NCBI RefSeq assembly: GCF_000471905.2
Contig: NW_006494789.1
Coordinates: 7,922,238-7,986,237 of the forward strand
Length of the DNA stretch: 64,000 bases
Origin: Amborella trichopoda
Taxonomy: Eukaryota > Streptophyta > Magnoliopsida > Amborellales > Amborellaceae
Direction: 5' to 3'
This document shows, one piece after another, positions 10,273 through 21,540 of the stretch (positions within the stretch are counted from its first letter, which is position 1; each line of letters opens with the position of its first letter). Below the pieces are notes generated by a model, which was given only the letters and a program-made list of their open reading frames with translations, was not told the origin of the DNA and did no database searches. The translations under genes and the position numbers were made by a program.

Positions 10273-12009
10273 ATGGACGTTACTAGAGAAGGTCGAGGGC
10301 CCTAAAGTGGTACTGTGGTTGTTAACATGGAGCCAATTGAGGCTTACATACCCATTGAAGCACTCATACCCGATTCAACCTTTGATATGGACCAGGTTGA
10401 GTTCCATAAAGACGATTTTATGGACGGGAGTTATGATAATGTCATAGCAAATGGGAATGGTAAGGACGATGAGGTCCCACTAATTTGTGATCAACAAGCC
10501 AATAGGGGGCATGAAAAGGACCAATTCATAGGAATGAAATTTTTATCTGAGGATGTTGTGCATCTATTTTACAATGCATATGCCCATCGAAAAGGTTTTA
10601 ACATTCGTCTTGATAGGCTAAAGAAGGATAAGGGCAACAATTTGAGGATGCAGATTATGTTTGTTCAAAAGAAGGCAAACATCATCCAAAGTTTGAAGGA
10701 AAGATCAGTCCTCGACCAATAACAAGGGAATGATGCAAAGCAATGCTAAGGGTGCACAACAATATGTAGGGAAAGTCGGTTGTATGTAAAATTGTTGAGG
10801 AGCACTCCCACAAGTTTAAATCATCATCAAAGATACATCGTTTGATATCACACCAGCGCACCCCAGTGGCTGCCATGAACTTGATTAAAGCGATGTCTTT
10901 TAGCAAGGTTGGTGTGCATAAAATCATTCAAATTTTAACAGAAGATGTAAATCGAGCAAATGCTATAGGTTTCACTCAAGTAGATATGAAAACCTTATCC
11001 ATAGCACCAGTAAGAAGGCTAGTGTTAGAGGAGAAATGGGGAGGCTCTTTTGGCCTACTTTCGTGAGCACGTTGAGACGGACCCATGGTTTTTCTTTAAA
11101 ATAAAGCTAAATGAAGTAGATCAAGTCTATAATGTCCTATGGATTGACTAACATTCAAGGATCTTATCTAAGCACTTCGACGATGTACTTATTTTTTATA
11201 CAACATATAAGATAAATGCATACCACATGCCTTTTGCCCCCATTTTTCGAACAAATCACTATGGCAACAATATAATCTTTGGTTGTGCACTGATTAGGGA
11301 TGAGACAATAGAGTCCTTTAGTTGGCCATGTGGACATTGGTTAGATGTTATGCAGGGTCAAGAACCGGTTTCATTACTGATCAAGATACAGCCATGGTTA
11401 CTGTAATTAAAGAAGTTCTTCCAAACGCACGACATCGATTATGCAGATGGAACATTTCACGAAAGCTCCAAAAAGAATTGGGCCATGTTGAGAGAACTTA
11501 CATGAGCTGCATATAATTAATACCAAATATAATGAGATAGTTAATGATTTTGAGGATCATTGGTCTAAAATGCTCCAAAAATATGAGCTTGGGGGGAATG
11601 AATGGTCCGACACATTATATGGATGTCGTTCTCAGTGGGTTGATGTGTATTTGAAGGATACATTTCTGGGTAGTACACGGTCTAGTCATTGGAGCAAAGC
11701 TATTAATAGTTTCATTAAACAATATGTAAATTCACACACCAATTCCCTATATTTGTGAAACAATGCTAGAAAGCAATTGATCATCTATATGAGAAAGAAA
11801 ATATGATGGATTTCAAGTGCAAGGAAGGTATTCCAGTGATGAAAACAATATTCCCCTATGAAAAACAAGCCTCTGAGTTGTACACCCATGGTGTATTCAA
11901 TACATTTGTTGAGGAATACTTCTTAAATTTTTTGACTATATCAATTTGGATAGCAATGCAAGAAGTCAAAGCCGACATCATATCTTTGAGAATGACTGGA
12001 GTTGGCTAG
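10273..12009 (+). pseudogene. FAR1/MULE transposase, left arm copy
   Basis: Related to the transposases of the Jittery/FAR1 branch of Mutator-like elements, which also gave rise to the FHY3/FAR1 transcription factors. After an acidic N-terminus comes a FAR1 DNA-binding segment with 'GMKFLSEDVVHLFYNAYA' (about 10530-10580). It is followed by 'VGVHKIIQILTE' and 'IGFTQVDMK' (about 10905-10990), then a transposase region with 'VYNVLWID', 'YTTYKINAYHMPFAPI' and 'NNIIFGCALIRDET' in shifted frames (about 11129-11310). Next are 'FITDQDTAM' and 'HRLCRWNI' (about 11370-11455), 'GCRSQWVDVYLKDTFLGS' (about 11620-11670), and a tail with 'ASELYTHGVFNTFVEEYF'. The first catalytic Asp of the FDTTY motif is Tyr here (about 11197). 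A stop follows the first 9-10 codons and at least four frameshifts occur. Not functional. Confidence 0.85.
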
Positions 12010-12469
12010 TGCCAAAAGCCCAAACACTTCCCGTCTGCAGGCTCCACATCTCGGAGAATTTTGTCTTGATAGACTTTTGTGAAATTAGAATTTAAGTGGA
12101 GAAGTCATTGTCTTGTGAACGGAGCTTTGAAGTGGAATTTTGTATAATTTCAACATGTTGCAAGTCGAATTTTGTATAGTTTCAACAAACTATACAAAAT
12201 TCCACTTCAAAGCTCTGTTCACAAGACAATGACTTCTCCACTTCAATGCTCATTTCCCATAAAGATAAAATTCTCCGAGATGCGAGCTTGCAAAGGGGAA
12301 GCATTGGGCTTTTGGCACCAACCAACTCAAGTCTCGTTCTTAGAGATATGATCTCAACTTTGACTTATTGCGCTGTCATCCAAACTGATATAGTTAGAAA
12401 TTTCAAGTACATTAGCTCGATAACCAATTGGGAGGTACTTTTTGAATTTCCCCAAAAAACTGATTAAAT

Positions 12470-14066
12470 ATACCATGCGTGTACAACTCAGAGGTTTGTT
12501 TTTCATAGGAGAATGTTATTCTCATCACTAGAATACCTACCTTGCACTTGAAATCCATCATATTTTCTTTCTCATATAGATGATTAATTGCTTTCTAGCA
12601 CTGTTACACAACTATAAAGAAATTGGTGTATGAACTTACATATTATTTAATAAAACTATTAATAGCTTTGCTCTAGTTACGAGACTGTGACCAGCAAAAA
12701 ATGTATCATTCAAATACACATCAACTCACTAAGAACGGCATCCATGTAATGTCTCCAACTATTCATTCCCGCCAAGCTCATATTTTTGGAGCATTCTAGA
12801 CCAACGATCCTTAAAATCAGTAATTGTCTCATTATAATCAGTATTAATTCTATGCAGCTCATGTAAGTGCTTCGCTCAACATGGCCCAATTTTTCTTGAA
12901 ACTTTCATGAAATGTGCCATCTCCATAATCGATGTCGTGTATTTGGAAGAACTTCTTTAATTGCAGCAGCCATGGCTGCGTCTTAACTAGTAATGATGCG
13001 AACCAGTTCTTGACCTTGCATAGAATCTAAACAATATCCGAATAGCCAACCGAAGGACTCTGTCGTCTCATGTCTAATTAGTGTGCAGCCAAAGAATATA
13101 TTGTTGCCATGGTGGTTTGCTCCAATACTGGGGGCAAAAGGCATGTGGTATGCATTTGTCTTACATGTTGTATCAAACTGCTTATTCTTGAACGTGAGTT
13201 AATCCATAATACATTACAAACTTAGCCTACTTCATCTAACTGTATTTTAAAGAAAAACCATGTGTTAGCCTCAACGTGCTCATGAAAGTAGGCTAAAAGA
13301 GCCTCCCCATCTCTCCCTCGAACACGCCTTCATATAGGTGTTATGGATAAGGTTTTCAACATCTACTTGAGTGAAACCCAGAGCATTTGCCCCATTTGCA
13401 TATTCTGTTAAAATTTGAATAATTTTATGCACACCAAACCTTGCTGAAGACATTGCTTTAAGCAACTTCATGGTAGCCATTGGTATGCGCCGGTGTGATC
13501 TCACATGATGTACCTTTGATGGAGATGTAACCTTGTGGGAGTTCTCCTCAACAAATTTAGTTAAAACCACTTTCCCCCCTCGATTTTGCGCACCCTTAAC
13601 ATTACATTGCATCCTTCCCTTGTTATTGGTCGAGGATGAATCTTTTCTTCATACTTTAAATGACATTTGTCCTCTTTTGAGCGAACATAATCTCACATCC
13701 TCAAATTGTTGTCATTGTCCTACTTTGGCCTCTCAAGTTGAATGTTAAAGCCTTTTCGATGGGCATATGCATTGTAAATATGTAGCATCCTCATATAAAA
13801 CTTCATTCCTATAAATGGGTCCTTTTCATGCCCCCTATTGGCTTGTTGATCACAAATCAGTGGGACCTCATCGTCCTAACCATTCCCAATTACTATGACA
13901 TTATCATAACTCCCCTCCATAAAATCTCTTTATAAAACTCATCTCGGTCCATATCAAAAGATGAACCGGGCACGAGTGCCTCAATGGGTATGTAAGCCTC
14001 AATAGGCTCCATGTTAGCAACCATAGTACCACTTGAGGGCCCTCAACCTTCTCTAGTAATGTCTAT
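12470..14066 (-). pseudogene. FAR1/MULE transposase, right arm copy (inverted)
   Basis: The mirror copy of the gene at 10273-12009, read on the minus strand. It keeps the 'MEPIEAYIPIEALVPGSS' N-terminal block (about 13960-14020), and 'FGVHKIIQILTE' and 'LGFTQVDVENL' (about 13340-13450). It also keeps the first catalytic motif as FDTT, with the Asp codon at 13172-13174. The second catalytic motif, ITDQD in the left arm, reads ITS-stop-D here (about 12985-13000). The start codon ATG of the left arm is ATA here, and an R codon near the start has become TGA. The two copies therefore carry different lesions and neither can make transposase. The tail (12470-12500) keeps 'SELYTHGIFNQFF'. Confidence 0.82.
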
Positions 14067-14855
14067 TTCAAATTGTCACAAAATTCAAGCATAAACAGGA
14101 ATTTCAAAACTAAGCTACGCCTAGCAGAACATTAAATAAGAAATACCAACTAGAAATTGAGTTATAAATCGATAGCAAAAGTTGCAAAACACCTAGAAAA
14201 TTTAAAATTCACAGCTAGAAATCACAATGAGAGAGGGAGAGCTCAAAATCAAAATAAATATAAATTCTATAAAGAGAGAAAGTCACCCAAAAATGCAAAA
14301 TGAAGAGCATAACTGGGTGAAGATAGAGAGAGCCATGAAAGTAGTCCTATAAAGGCAATTATATGAAAATAATTTATAAATAGATAGCACATAAAGTAAA
14401 TTATATGAAAATAATTTATAAATAGATAGCAAAAAAACCATTTTGGGAGAAACCCATATTAGACAAATAAAGTTTAGACCCCATGCATTACTCGATTTTA
14501 GCTATAGGGGGAGAGAGACAGCAACAGCAAAATCAATATAGCAGAGTGAGAATAGGAAAACTCAAGAGGCCAGAGAACAAAATGGCCAAATCAAGAACGA
14601 TAAAACCAAATTACCGCACCATGGAATCCTAAACTTCATATAAAGAAATTGAAGAAATTAAAAACCCCTAAATTTACAAACATGCCCACAAATTTCCTCA
14701 AAGGTAACCCCTAAATCAAGAACATGAAATTGTGTAGAATATTAAAAATTCAAGAAGGGAAGTACCGAAGAGAAAAGAGGGAAAAAAAACTATTAGTGGG
14801 AAAGGATAAATAGGGAAAAAAAGATGCAATGTGCACTCACCAAAGTCTCTCCTCC

Positions 14856-15013
14856 TTTCCTACTTCTTCCTCTTCTCCCACGCTCTCCTTCTCTTCCCTT
14901 CCTCTCTTCCTCCCGCTCTCTCTCTCTTTCTTTCTTCTCCTCTCTCTCTCAAACAGGTCATTTCTCTCTCTTTCCCACTGCTCTCCCTCCTTTTTTTCCT
15001 TTTTTGTCACGCG
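14856..15013 (+). repeat. CT-rich leader of the right MULE arm
   Basis: Complement of the GA-rich leader of the left arm, with long TC runs. Short open frames here are low-complexity artefacts. Confidence 0.8.
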
Positions 15014-15170
15014 ACCTTTCTCTTTCTGTAGCTACCACGTGCTATTTGAAGGGCCACCGATTTGGCCCATTTCAGTCAAGTGAACTCAGCCGCTCGTTTA
15101 AATTGAAAGGCTGGGAAAGAGGGGAAGTATAGAAGTATTATCCTATAGAGGAAGTATAAAATGTTTCCCC

Positions 15171-17489
15171 TAAAAAAGTATAGCGTCCACATGATCGGGG
15201 CGCTTAAAGGGTGCACAAGCACCACCCCGATGTTCAAATCAAAAGAAAGGAAATTGGGCAATCATGATTGTTATGTTATTTTAAATTTTTCTACAATTCT
15301 GATTAATTTGAGACTTGGACGTCCACAACCTCCAATCAAGCACACTTAAAAAAAAAATTGATTTACAACTATAAATTCGTCGAAATTCCCCAAAAATATT
15401 CAGGGGTATTTTGCTCAATTTATTTTATAAATTATTTTTTTATTGTTTAGGTGCACCTATGTGTGACACAAACACTTCCAAAGTTTCATGTCGATCTAAT
15501 TAGTAGAAAAAAATTAAAATTAACATACTATATAAAATCGTGGACATCCATGCTTTCCTCATAATCTATACCATTGAAGGGTGCTTGTGCACCAAAGCAC
15601 CCTTCCAGCGCCCATTTCTCTACTATTTGGAGAGACCTAATAAGCTTTGTATTTTCATATTTGATGTTGCTTATTAAATGGTGAGAACATGAGAGAGAGA
15701 GAGAGAGAAAGAAAGAAGTTGCTTTTTTTCCTATAGTTAGATACTTTTCCTCAATATTTGGAGAGACCCATGAATTTTCCCTTAGCCAAGAGTTAAGAGA
15801 GAATATCCACCTAAATAGCATTAAAAATAAGATTAAAGAGACTAAAACAGGCAAATTAGGAATCAATGGGGAAAGATCGAGAGTATAGAAACATGTCAGA
15901 AAATAATAAGGGGTCCCCTTCCCATTTAATATTCAAAATAAATTGAAAGATAGATAATTATCATCTGGATCACTACCTATCATATACTTCATGACAAGAC
16001 CAAACAAATGGCAGCAGATATTCAATATATCTACGAAAAATTAGTAAAAGAAATCATCATCCTCACATACATCTGGTTTGAATATTTTGTACTAGCTAAT
16101 TAAATCAAATAAGGCACAATTACTTGGTGAAGAACAATCTATTGATATGATCCATTGATGCTCCAGTTTGGTGAGACTATCGCTGAGGGATGGAATTCAC
16201 CACTTAACCTGTCTGAGTGACTCGAGCAAGATCAAGTCGAATTGCCCAAGTCGCCCAATTAACCCAAAAACCCCAAAAGAATTAGGAAAAATTGGAAACT
16301 TGAAAAAAATAGAAAACATCCAAAAAAAATACAAAATAAAAAAAAATATATACATGGAATATTATGATCATATTAGCTAGGAAAAAAAAGAAAAAAAAAA
16401 CCAAAAAAGGAAAATTAAGAAAAATAGTTAATTGTACTATAAAAGTACATAAAAAGTTAAAGTTAACAAATTCAAAAAAAAAGTACATACAAAGTTAATT
16501 ATTAATCACTTATAATTTATCTGAGAAGCAAGCATGGAACAAATTTTATCATATATCAGCCACCTATTGAGAAATTGGGAAAAACTTAGTAGAAATCTTT
16601 AATCTCTCAAATATTTGATATAGATAGTGGATAGAACTTGGGAAAGACAAATCCATGGGCCAAATTTGGACTTAAATGTGTTAGTTTTGAGCTGAAAAAT
16701 GAACAAAAGAAGCGGGGGAAGGGGGTAGGATGCAGTTACCCCCACCCCCCCCTGAGCTCTACGAGTTCTAGTGACTCACTAAGTCCCCCTGTTCAAGTTT
16801 ATGTCGAATGTGTTTTTATATTTGTAAATGTACCAAGGGCATGTTTTTTATTGTTTCACAATCATGCCATTATTTGTACATAGCCTTGCCTGAGCATTTC
16901 TTGTCATATATTCTAATACACATACTTTACGTAAGTGCTTAGTTGATCCTCCATCATAACTTACTTACTCCATCCATGATGACCTTAATGAAAAGTTAGT
17001 TTTACATGCATCTTGCAGCACATCATTGTACATCACAAGAATTATTAACACCAATTCCCTGAGCATCAAATTATAACTTGTACAGGACTACGGCTACGTT
17101 GCATGGGATTTAACATTAAGTCTTAATTTAGGGAGTGACTTCTGAGAGAAGAGTAACACAATCCCAAATTTGCATGTTTTGGGGCTTAAAGGTAAACAAA
17201 GGTGCTTTGACTAATCACATTTTTATGGGGATGATTCTAACAGTATTATGGCCCAACTCAAATGATACATTTTGTTAAGAAAACTTTATCAAAACAGCTC
17301 CACATACAACATTAACCCAAACTTCATTATCAACTCCAAATTTTGTGCTATATAATAGTACAAGGGAGTTCTCTGCTTAGACTTAATGCCAAGCAATGCC
17401 AAACTTATCATGCCAAGCCTTGCTGCTTTTCCATACAATGGTTCAAGCATTCTTAGGATCAAGTTACTAATTCCAAAGATATAATCAAG
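15171..17489. other. long non-coding stretch
   Basis: No gene recognised. Near-palindromes GGTGCACAAGCACC (about 15209) and GGTGCTTGTGCACC (about 15581) lie about 370 bp apart in an AT-rich block and could be ends of an unclassified element. A GA repeat (15692-15710) and an extremely A-rich tract (16300-16480) are present. A C-rich spot (16739-16753) precedes further AT-rich DNA. Frames here are short and featureless. Confidence 0.5.
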
Positions 17490-18225
17490 CTCATCATCAT
17501 TATAGCCTTTTCCTAATTATTTGGGGCGGCTACACGAATCTTGGTCTGTCATTCTACTCTATCAAAGGTCATACCTTTAGTGAGGCCATAAGTCCCCATA
17601 TTTTTTCTTACTGCTTTCAACCTTATCCTTTTGAACCTACCCCTTCCATTTTTTAACCCTCCACTTGAACTATCTCACACTTCCAAACAGGTGTTGTACT
17701 GGGTCTGCGCTGCAATAGCTGGCCTACCTTTGTTTAGTTTCTCTCATATTATTGTCTATTGGAGTCACAACTAAGTTCTCTCGAATGTATTCATTTTGAA
17801 TTCTATCCCTTCTTGTCCTGCCACACATCTATCTCAACATCCTCATCTGAGCTACAATCATCCTATGAGTATGTTGTTTCTTGACCGCCCAATATTCCAC
17901 CCCATAAAGCAAAGTTGTTCCCACAGCTATCCTATAGAACTTCTCCTTCAGCTTCATTGGCGTGCGAAAATCACATAAAAGTCAAGTTGCATATCTCCAC
18001 TTCGCCCACCCAACTCTAATTCTATATGCGACATCTTCCTCAATCTCTCCATTTTTTTGGATTATCAACCCAAGATATGAAAGTGCGTTCTTTTTGGTAT
18101 TTTTTGGCCGTCAATCTTATTGAATACTTCCTCATCTCTACTCCTATTATTGCTAAACTTGCATTCCATATACTCTGTCTTAGCCAGGCTAATTTTAAAA
18201 CCTTACGATTCTAAAGCATCTTCTC
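17490..18225 (-). mobile_element. RTE-type LINE, 3' end fragment
   Basis: On the minus strand the sequence reads as the C-terminal part of a plant RTE-clade LINE polyprotein. From right to left it shows 'SYLGLIIQKNGEIEEDVAYR' (about 18010-18070), 'TPMKLKEKFYRIAVG' and 'LLYGVEYWAVKKQHTHRM' (about 17860-17960), 'VAQMRMLR', a stop, then 'CGRTRRDRIQNEYIRENL' (about 17775-17850). These blocks form the conserved region after the RT. A 3' tail with TGATGATGAG follows at about 17495, the short-repeat tail usual for RTE elements. Stops and frameshifts are present and the 5' part, including the RT core, is absent. Confidence 0.85.
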
Positions 18226-18636
18226 AAGTTCTAACTTTGTGATGACACCGCTTCGGGTCTCAATGATCAAAATTATGGCATAGAAATCATTAATTCATTG
18301 CATTCCTTTGGTTATCTCACTTTGTCACTTTAAAGAGACAATCTTAGTGGAAGGATGCTCCGACAAAATGATTGTATCCTATTATTGACATGGGGGCAAC
18401 AAGAACTTATATTAAGACACCAAACTAAATCTGAAAAGCTTTTTTAACAAAAAAGGAAATTAGGAGCTTACGAAGTGTCTACTTCCCACCCTTCCTCCCT
18501 GGATTCATTGTTTCCCATGCTATGAATCTGAAAATTGAAATGATCAAAAAGGGTATGAATTTGAAATGATGGCACTGCAAGGGCAGCAGATGTTAGCCAA
18601 AAGAAACCCACGATGTGTACATTGATGCCTTTTAGA
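18226..18636. other. spacer between the LINE end and the host-gene candidate
   Basis: No coding frame supported. It would be 3' flanking or intronic DNA of the minus-strand gene if that assignment holds. Confidence 0.4.
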
Positions 18637-18858
18637 TCAAACAAACGTCTCCTTCACTACAATGTCCCGAGGACCAGAATGCTTAAGCACAATATTACAT
18701 GACTTTATCTCAGTTGAGGCGGTACATTCTTCAATATCATCAAGACCAGCAGGAGGGTAGAAGGATTGACTATTAACATTACAAATTTGGTCCTTTGCAA
18801 ATGAAAATATGTTCTTTCTTGTGTGCAGTAATAGGAGACAACTTTTACTAGTCAGCTC
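18637..18858 (-). CDS. possible terminal exon of the minus-strand host gene
   Basis: A minus-strand frame of about 70 codons without a methionine start runs from around 18858 to a TGA at 18637-18639. It contains 'QICNVNSQSFYPPAG' and 'DIEECTASTEIKSC', then 'IVLKHSGPRDIVVKE'. The amino-acid composition looks protein-like and the stretch lies downstream of the exon at 19387-19849 in the same orientation, about 530 bp away. I do not recognise the protein family. A possible acceptor AG lies just before the frame (…TTTTACGGAG). It may equally be a chance open frame in AT-rich DNA. Confidence 0.3.
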   Translation of the reverse strand, partial: ELTSKSCLLLLHTRKNIFSFAKDQICNVNSQSFYPPAGLDDIEECTASTEIKSCNIVLKHSGPRDIVVKETFV

Positions 18859-19386
18859 CGTAAAAGATCATCAGGGTCAGTATTTCCTTCTTAACTTCAA
18901 CAGAAATACAAAGAGGCGTTGATATTTAATCCAAACTCTAAAAGCCAGATAGATAAGGTTTTCATCTTTCCAAAAAATCATAGAACCACCATAACAGTTC
19001 AACAATCTTCTCACATTACTTCATAATTGGTGGTGCAACAACCTCATTACCAAGTTGTCAGATAAAAAAACACCCCCATAAATTCTGATATAATAAGCCC
19101 AAACATGTATTGCAATTGCATCTAATGACATAAAGCCATAAAAACTCAACCTTTAAAGCAAAAATGTTAATTATCAAAAGAATTTAGAAAAGTGCCAATT
19201 ATGAAATAAGGATATACAGAAAAAATACAAACTAAAAGGCGCCCAATGGAACACTGAAATCTGAGAAAAGACTTATGTTGTCAAGGAAGAGTTAAAGGTG
19301 ACGGAGAATATAACTAAGGCATGTGTAACACATCAATATCAAAATTGAAAGAGAAATAAGCTTCAGATGAGAAGCAGGAGAAATAC
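18859..19386 (-). other. probable intron of the minus-strand gene
   Basis: AT-rich, stop-rich in all minus frames, and bounded on the upstream side by a good donor, CAG|GTATTT (GT at 19385-19386 on the minus strand). Confidence 0.35.
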
Positions 19387-19849
19387 CTGATTCAGCTGCA
19401 GGAGATGGAGATGCATTATCTTCTTCTTCTGCCTCTTCTCCTTGTTCCTCTTCCAGTTCTTCTCCTTCCTCTTCCAGTTCTTCTTCTTCTTCTTCTCCTT
19501 CTTCCTCTTCCAGTTCTTCTTCTTGTCCTTCTTCCTCATGATCATCCATGGAAACCTCCCCAGACCGACATTGGTAGGTCTTCTTGAGCCAAGAGTAGTA
19601 GCGAGAGGCAATGGCAGCGTCAGAGTTAGGGTCAGGGGCATCAAAGAGGAAGGCAAAAGCAGGGTTCAAGGCCTTATCGAAGCGAGCCCTGTCCTCGCAA
19701 TCAATACCCCTCTGGGAAACCTCACATGCAAGCTCCTCTGCCGCCCTCCTCATCTCTGCATCTCTAGGAAGCAGCGGCCCTCTGTCCTCCTCTGTCTCAT
19801 TTGCCATCTCTTCTTCTAATTCTTCTTCTAATATATAACTTCTTAACAT
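19387..19849 (-). CDS. host-gene exon with SURP-like module and acidic tail
   Basis: This is the best host-gene candidate in the window. The frame may start at the ATG at 19849 or, more likely, at the internal ATG at 19807 (protein beginning MANETEEDRGPLL). A region of about 50 residues follows, with an AAEELACEVSQRG helix, then 'NPAFAFLFDA', then 'SRYYSWLKK'. The pattern of an amphipathic helix, a glycine, an N-P-x-F-x-F-L block and a Y-Y resembles the SURP (SWAP) RNA-binding module of splicing-related proteins. After that comes a long Glu-rich tract (about residues 100-150) and 'SPSPAAESG', ending at a splice-donor-like CAG|GTATTT. The frame is intact and well composed, unlike its transposon neighbours. 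If the SURP reading is right, the protein would act in pre-mRNA processing in the nucleus. The rest of the gene is not securely found, and the RTE LINE lies just downstream. Confidence 0.6.
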
Positions 19850-20625
19850 ACAAATTGCAAACTTAGCAGAATATTTGGAATGAGGGAATGGCGCCCCTCA
19901 ACGAAGTATTACAACAAACAACTCAGGCGCAGAGGCCTCGGTCTCTTTAATGGCCTCAGTCTCTCTAATGAGAATGACAATGACAACAAGTAAAAGGAAG
20001 GGCCACTCTCTCTCTCTCTCTCTAAATAACAATAGGAATGAGAAAAGGAAGAAGGGCCTTTCCCTCTCGCTCTCTGATCTCTACTCTCTCTCGCTCATTT
20101 CCTCCCCCTGGTACCGTAGATGTGTGAATGAGAATGCCTTTGCATTGTTGCATTATATGAAGTCCCTTGTTTTATATCCTTTTGTGTCACGCGGCGTGCT
20201 TTGATGAAAGTTACCCTGTTCTCAAAAGGAAATTGCCCCGGTGCACACTGTGAGCATCATACAGCGGGACAACAGGAGTATCATGGTACGCAATCAGGGT
20301 AAGGGCCAACTCCGCCTTGGCGGGTTCCTTGCTGGTCATCTCGGTCCCAACCCTAATAAATGACGAGCTTCGTGTTAGATAGGCAAACTAGCATAAAAAA
20401 ATGTGACAATTTATCATAAAAATTCAACCCCAAAAAAACGAATTAAAGTCTCTAATAATGATGATGAACTGAGGTATCAGTCGTCAGTTCCCAGTAAGAA
20501 CGATGAGTTTTAGTCACGTTGTACTATTGATGCCCTTTTGCTTCGAGCAATAATAATAGACAATTAATGCCCTGTAATGAACCATAGCATTGCGTAGTAT
20601 AATAAGTACATTCTTATTTGCTCAT
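19850..20625. other. upstream region of the host-gene candidate
   Basis: It holds CT repeats (20007-20025, 20060-20098) and a GC-richer patch with CGCCTTGGCGGG (about 20311) next to an AACCCTAA telo-box-like site (about 20351). GA/CT repeats and telo-boxes are common near plant promoters, so this may be the promoter of the minus-strand gene. No TATA box is clear. Confidence 0.35.
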
Positions 20626-20723
20626 TATACGACAGAGAAAGCTATTCTAAAATTTGGACAAGGCTACCATATATTATACGTCAGAGAGAGCAATTCTAAA
20701 ATTTGGACAAGGCTACCTTATAT
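20626..20723 (+). repeat. 49-bp tandem repeat, two units
   Basis: Units 20626-20674 and 20675-20723 share TTCTAAAATTTGGACAAGG and differ at a few positions. The second unit runs into the larger 620-bp duplication. Confidence 0.85.
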
Positions 20724-20920
20724 ATGTAGTTCTGAGAAAAAATTGACAATGTGTCGAAACCCAGATTGGTGGGGTTAGATTGTCCACTCCACAAATCCAT
20801 GCCATATTACCCATCTTGTTCAACTCAAACGCGTGATATAAAAAAATATTTAAAATAAAAAATAAGAAAGATTAAATGGGAGATTATAGAAGATATAGGG
20901 GGACCTAAAAAAATTTAAAT

Positions 20921-21124
20921 TGATAAGAAATATTTGTTTTGAGAAGAATAAATGTATTTTCTATGTATCAATTGGAGGGAAATACATAAATATATATAGA
21001 GAAGTTACATTATTTTCTCCATAAATTTGAGAGATAAATCTAGAGAAATAAAATATACGATTTTCTCCATGAATTTGGTAGGTAAATTTGGAAAGATAAA
21101 ATTGACTTTTGACTAAGTCTAATA
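20921..21124 (-). repeat. duplicated 3' LTR of the minus-strand copia element
   Basis: Starts TGATAAG on the plus strand. Read on the minus strand it opens TATTAGAC (expected TGTTAGAC) after the purine tract TTGAGGGGAG. It is identical in layout to 21541-21744. Confidence 0.85.
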
Positions 21125-21540
21125 CTCCCCTCAAGTTGGAGCGTGGAGGTTCTTAATGCCCAATTTGATAAGAAGGAATCTGAAATTTTCTCGACCCAAC
21201 GCCTCGGTAAAGATATCAGCCACCTGGTGTGAAGAACCAACAAAACATGGTTGAATAAGTCCTTGTTGAAGCTTTTCTCATACAAGATGGCAGTCCAATT
21301 CTATGTGCTTTATGCGTTAATGATGGACAAGGCTACCTTATATATGTAGTTCTGAGAAAAAATTGACAATGTCTCGAAACCCAGATTGGTGGGGTTAGAT
21401 TGTCCACTCCACAAATCCATGCCATGTTACCCATCTTGTTCAACTCAAACGCGTGATATAAAAAAATATTTAAAATAAAAAATAAGAAAGATTAAATGGG
21501 AGATTATAGAAGATATAGGAGGACCTAAAAAAATTTAAAT

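Larger units (their letters stand above)
8973..12150 (+). repeat. left arm of the MULE palindrome
   Basis: Matches 12187-15170 in reverse complement. Anchor matches include the terminal GGGGAAAC block, the GA-rich leader, the FAR1 reading frame, and the central GAAGTGGAATTTTGTATA near 12130-12147. The part at 12148-12182 carries an extra partial copy of the central motif. Confidence 0.85.
8973..15170. mobile_element. palindromic FAR1/MULE element, two inverted copies
   Basis: The block is one giant inverted repeat. The left arm (8973-12150) reads TIR, GA-rich leader, then a FAR1-type transposase gene on the plus strand. The right arm (12187-15170) is the same sequence on the minus strand, roughly 90% alike by eye with indels. 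The outer ends are GGGGAAACCTTCTATACTTC on the left and its near complement on the right. The centre is a spacer of only about 37 bp around 12151-12186. A normal MULE has one gene between two TIRs. Here each arm has a 5' end and a gene but no 3' TIR, so it is an inverted duplication of a 3'-deleted element. Flanks GGGAAAAGT and TAAAAAAGT may be a decayed 9-bp target duplication. Confidence 0.85.
12187..15170 (-). repeat. right arm of the MULE palindrome
   Basis: Reverse complement of 8973-12150. It begins AAACTATACAAAATTCCACT beside the centre and ends GTTTCCCC at 15163-15170. Confidence 0.85.

Noticed and set aside
10273..14066. A functional FAR1/FHY3 transcription factor gene
   Set aside because: Both copies have stops, frameshifts and lost catalytic residues and sit between TIR-like ends, so they are transposase remnants rather than domesticated genes.
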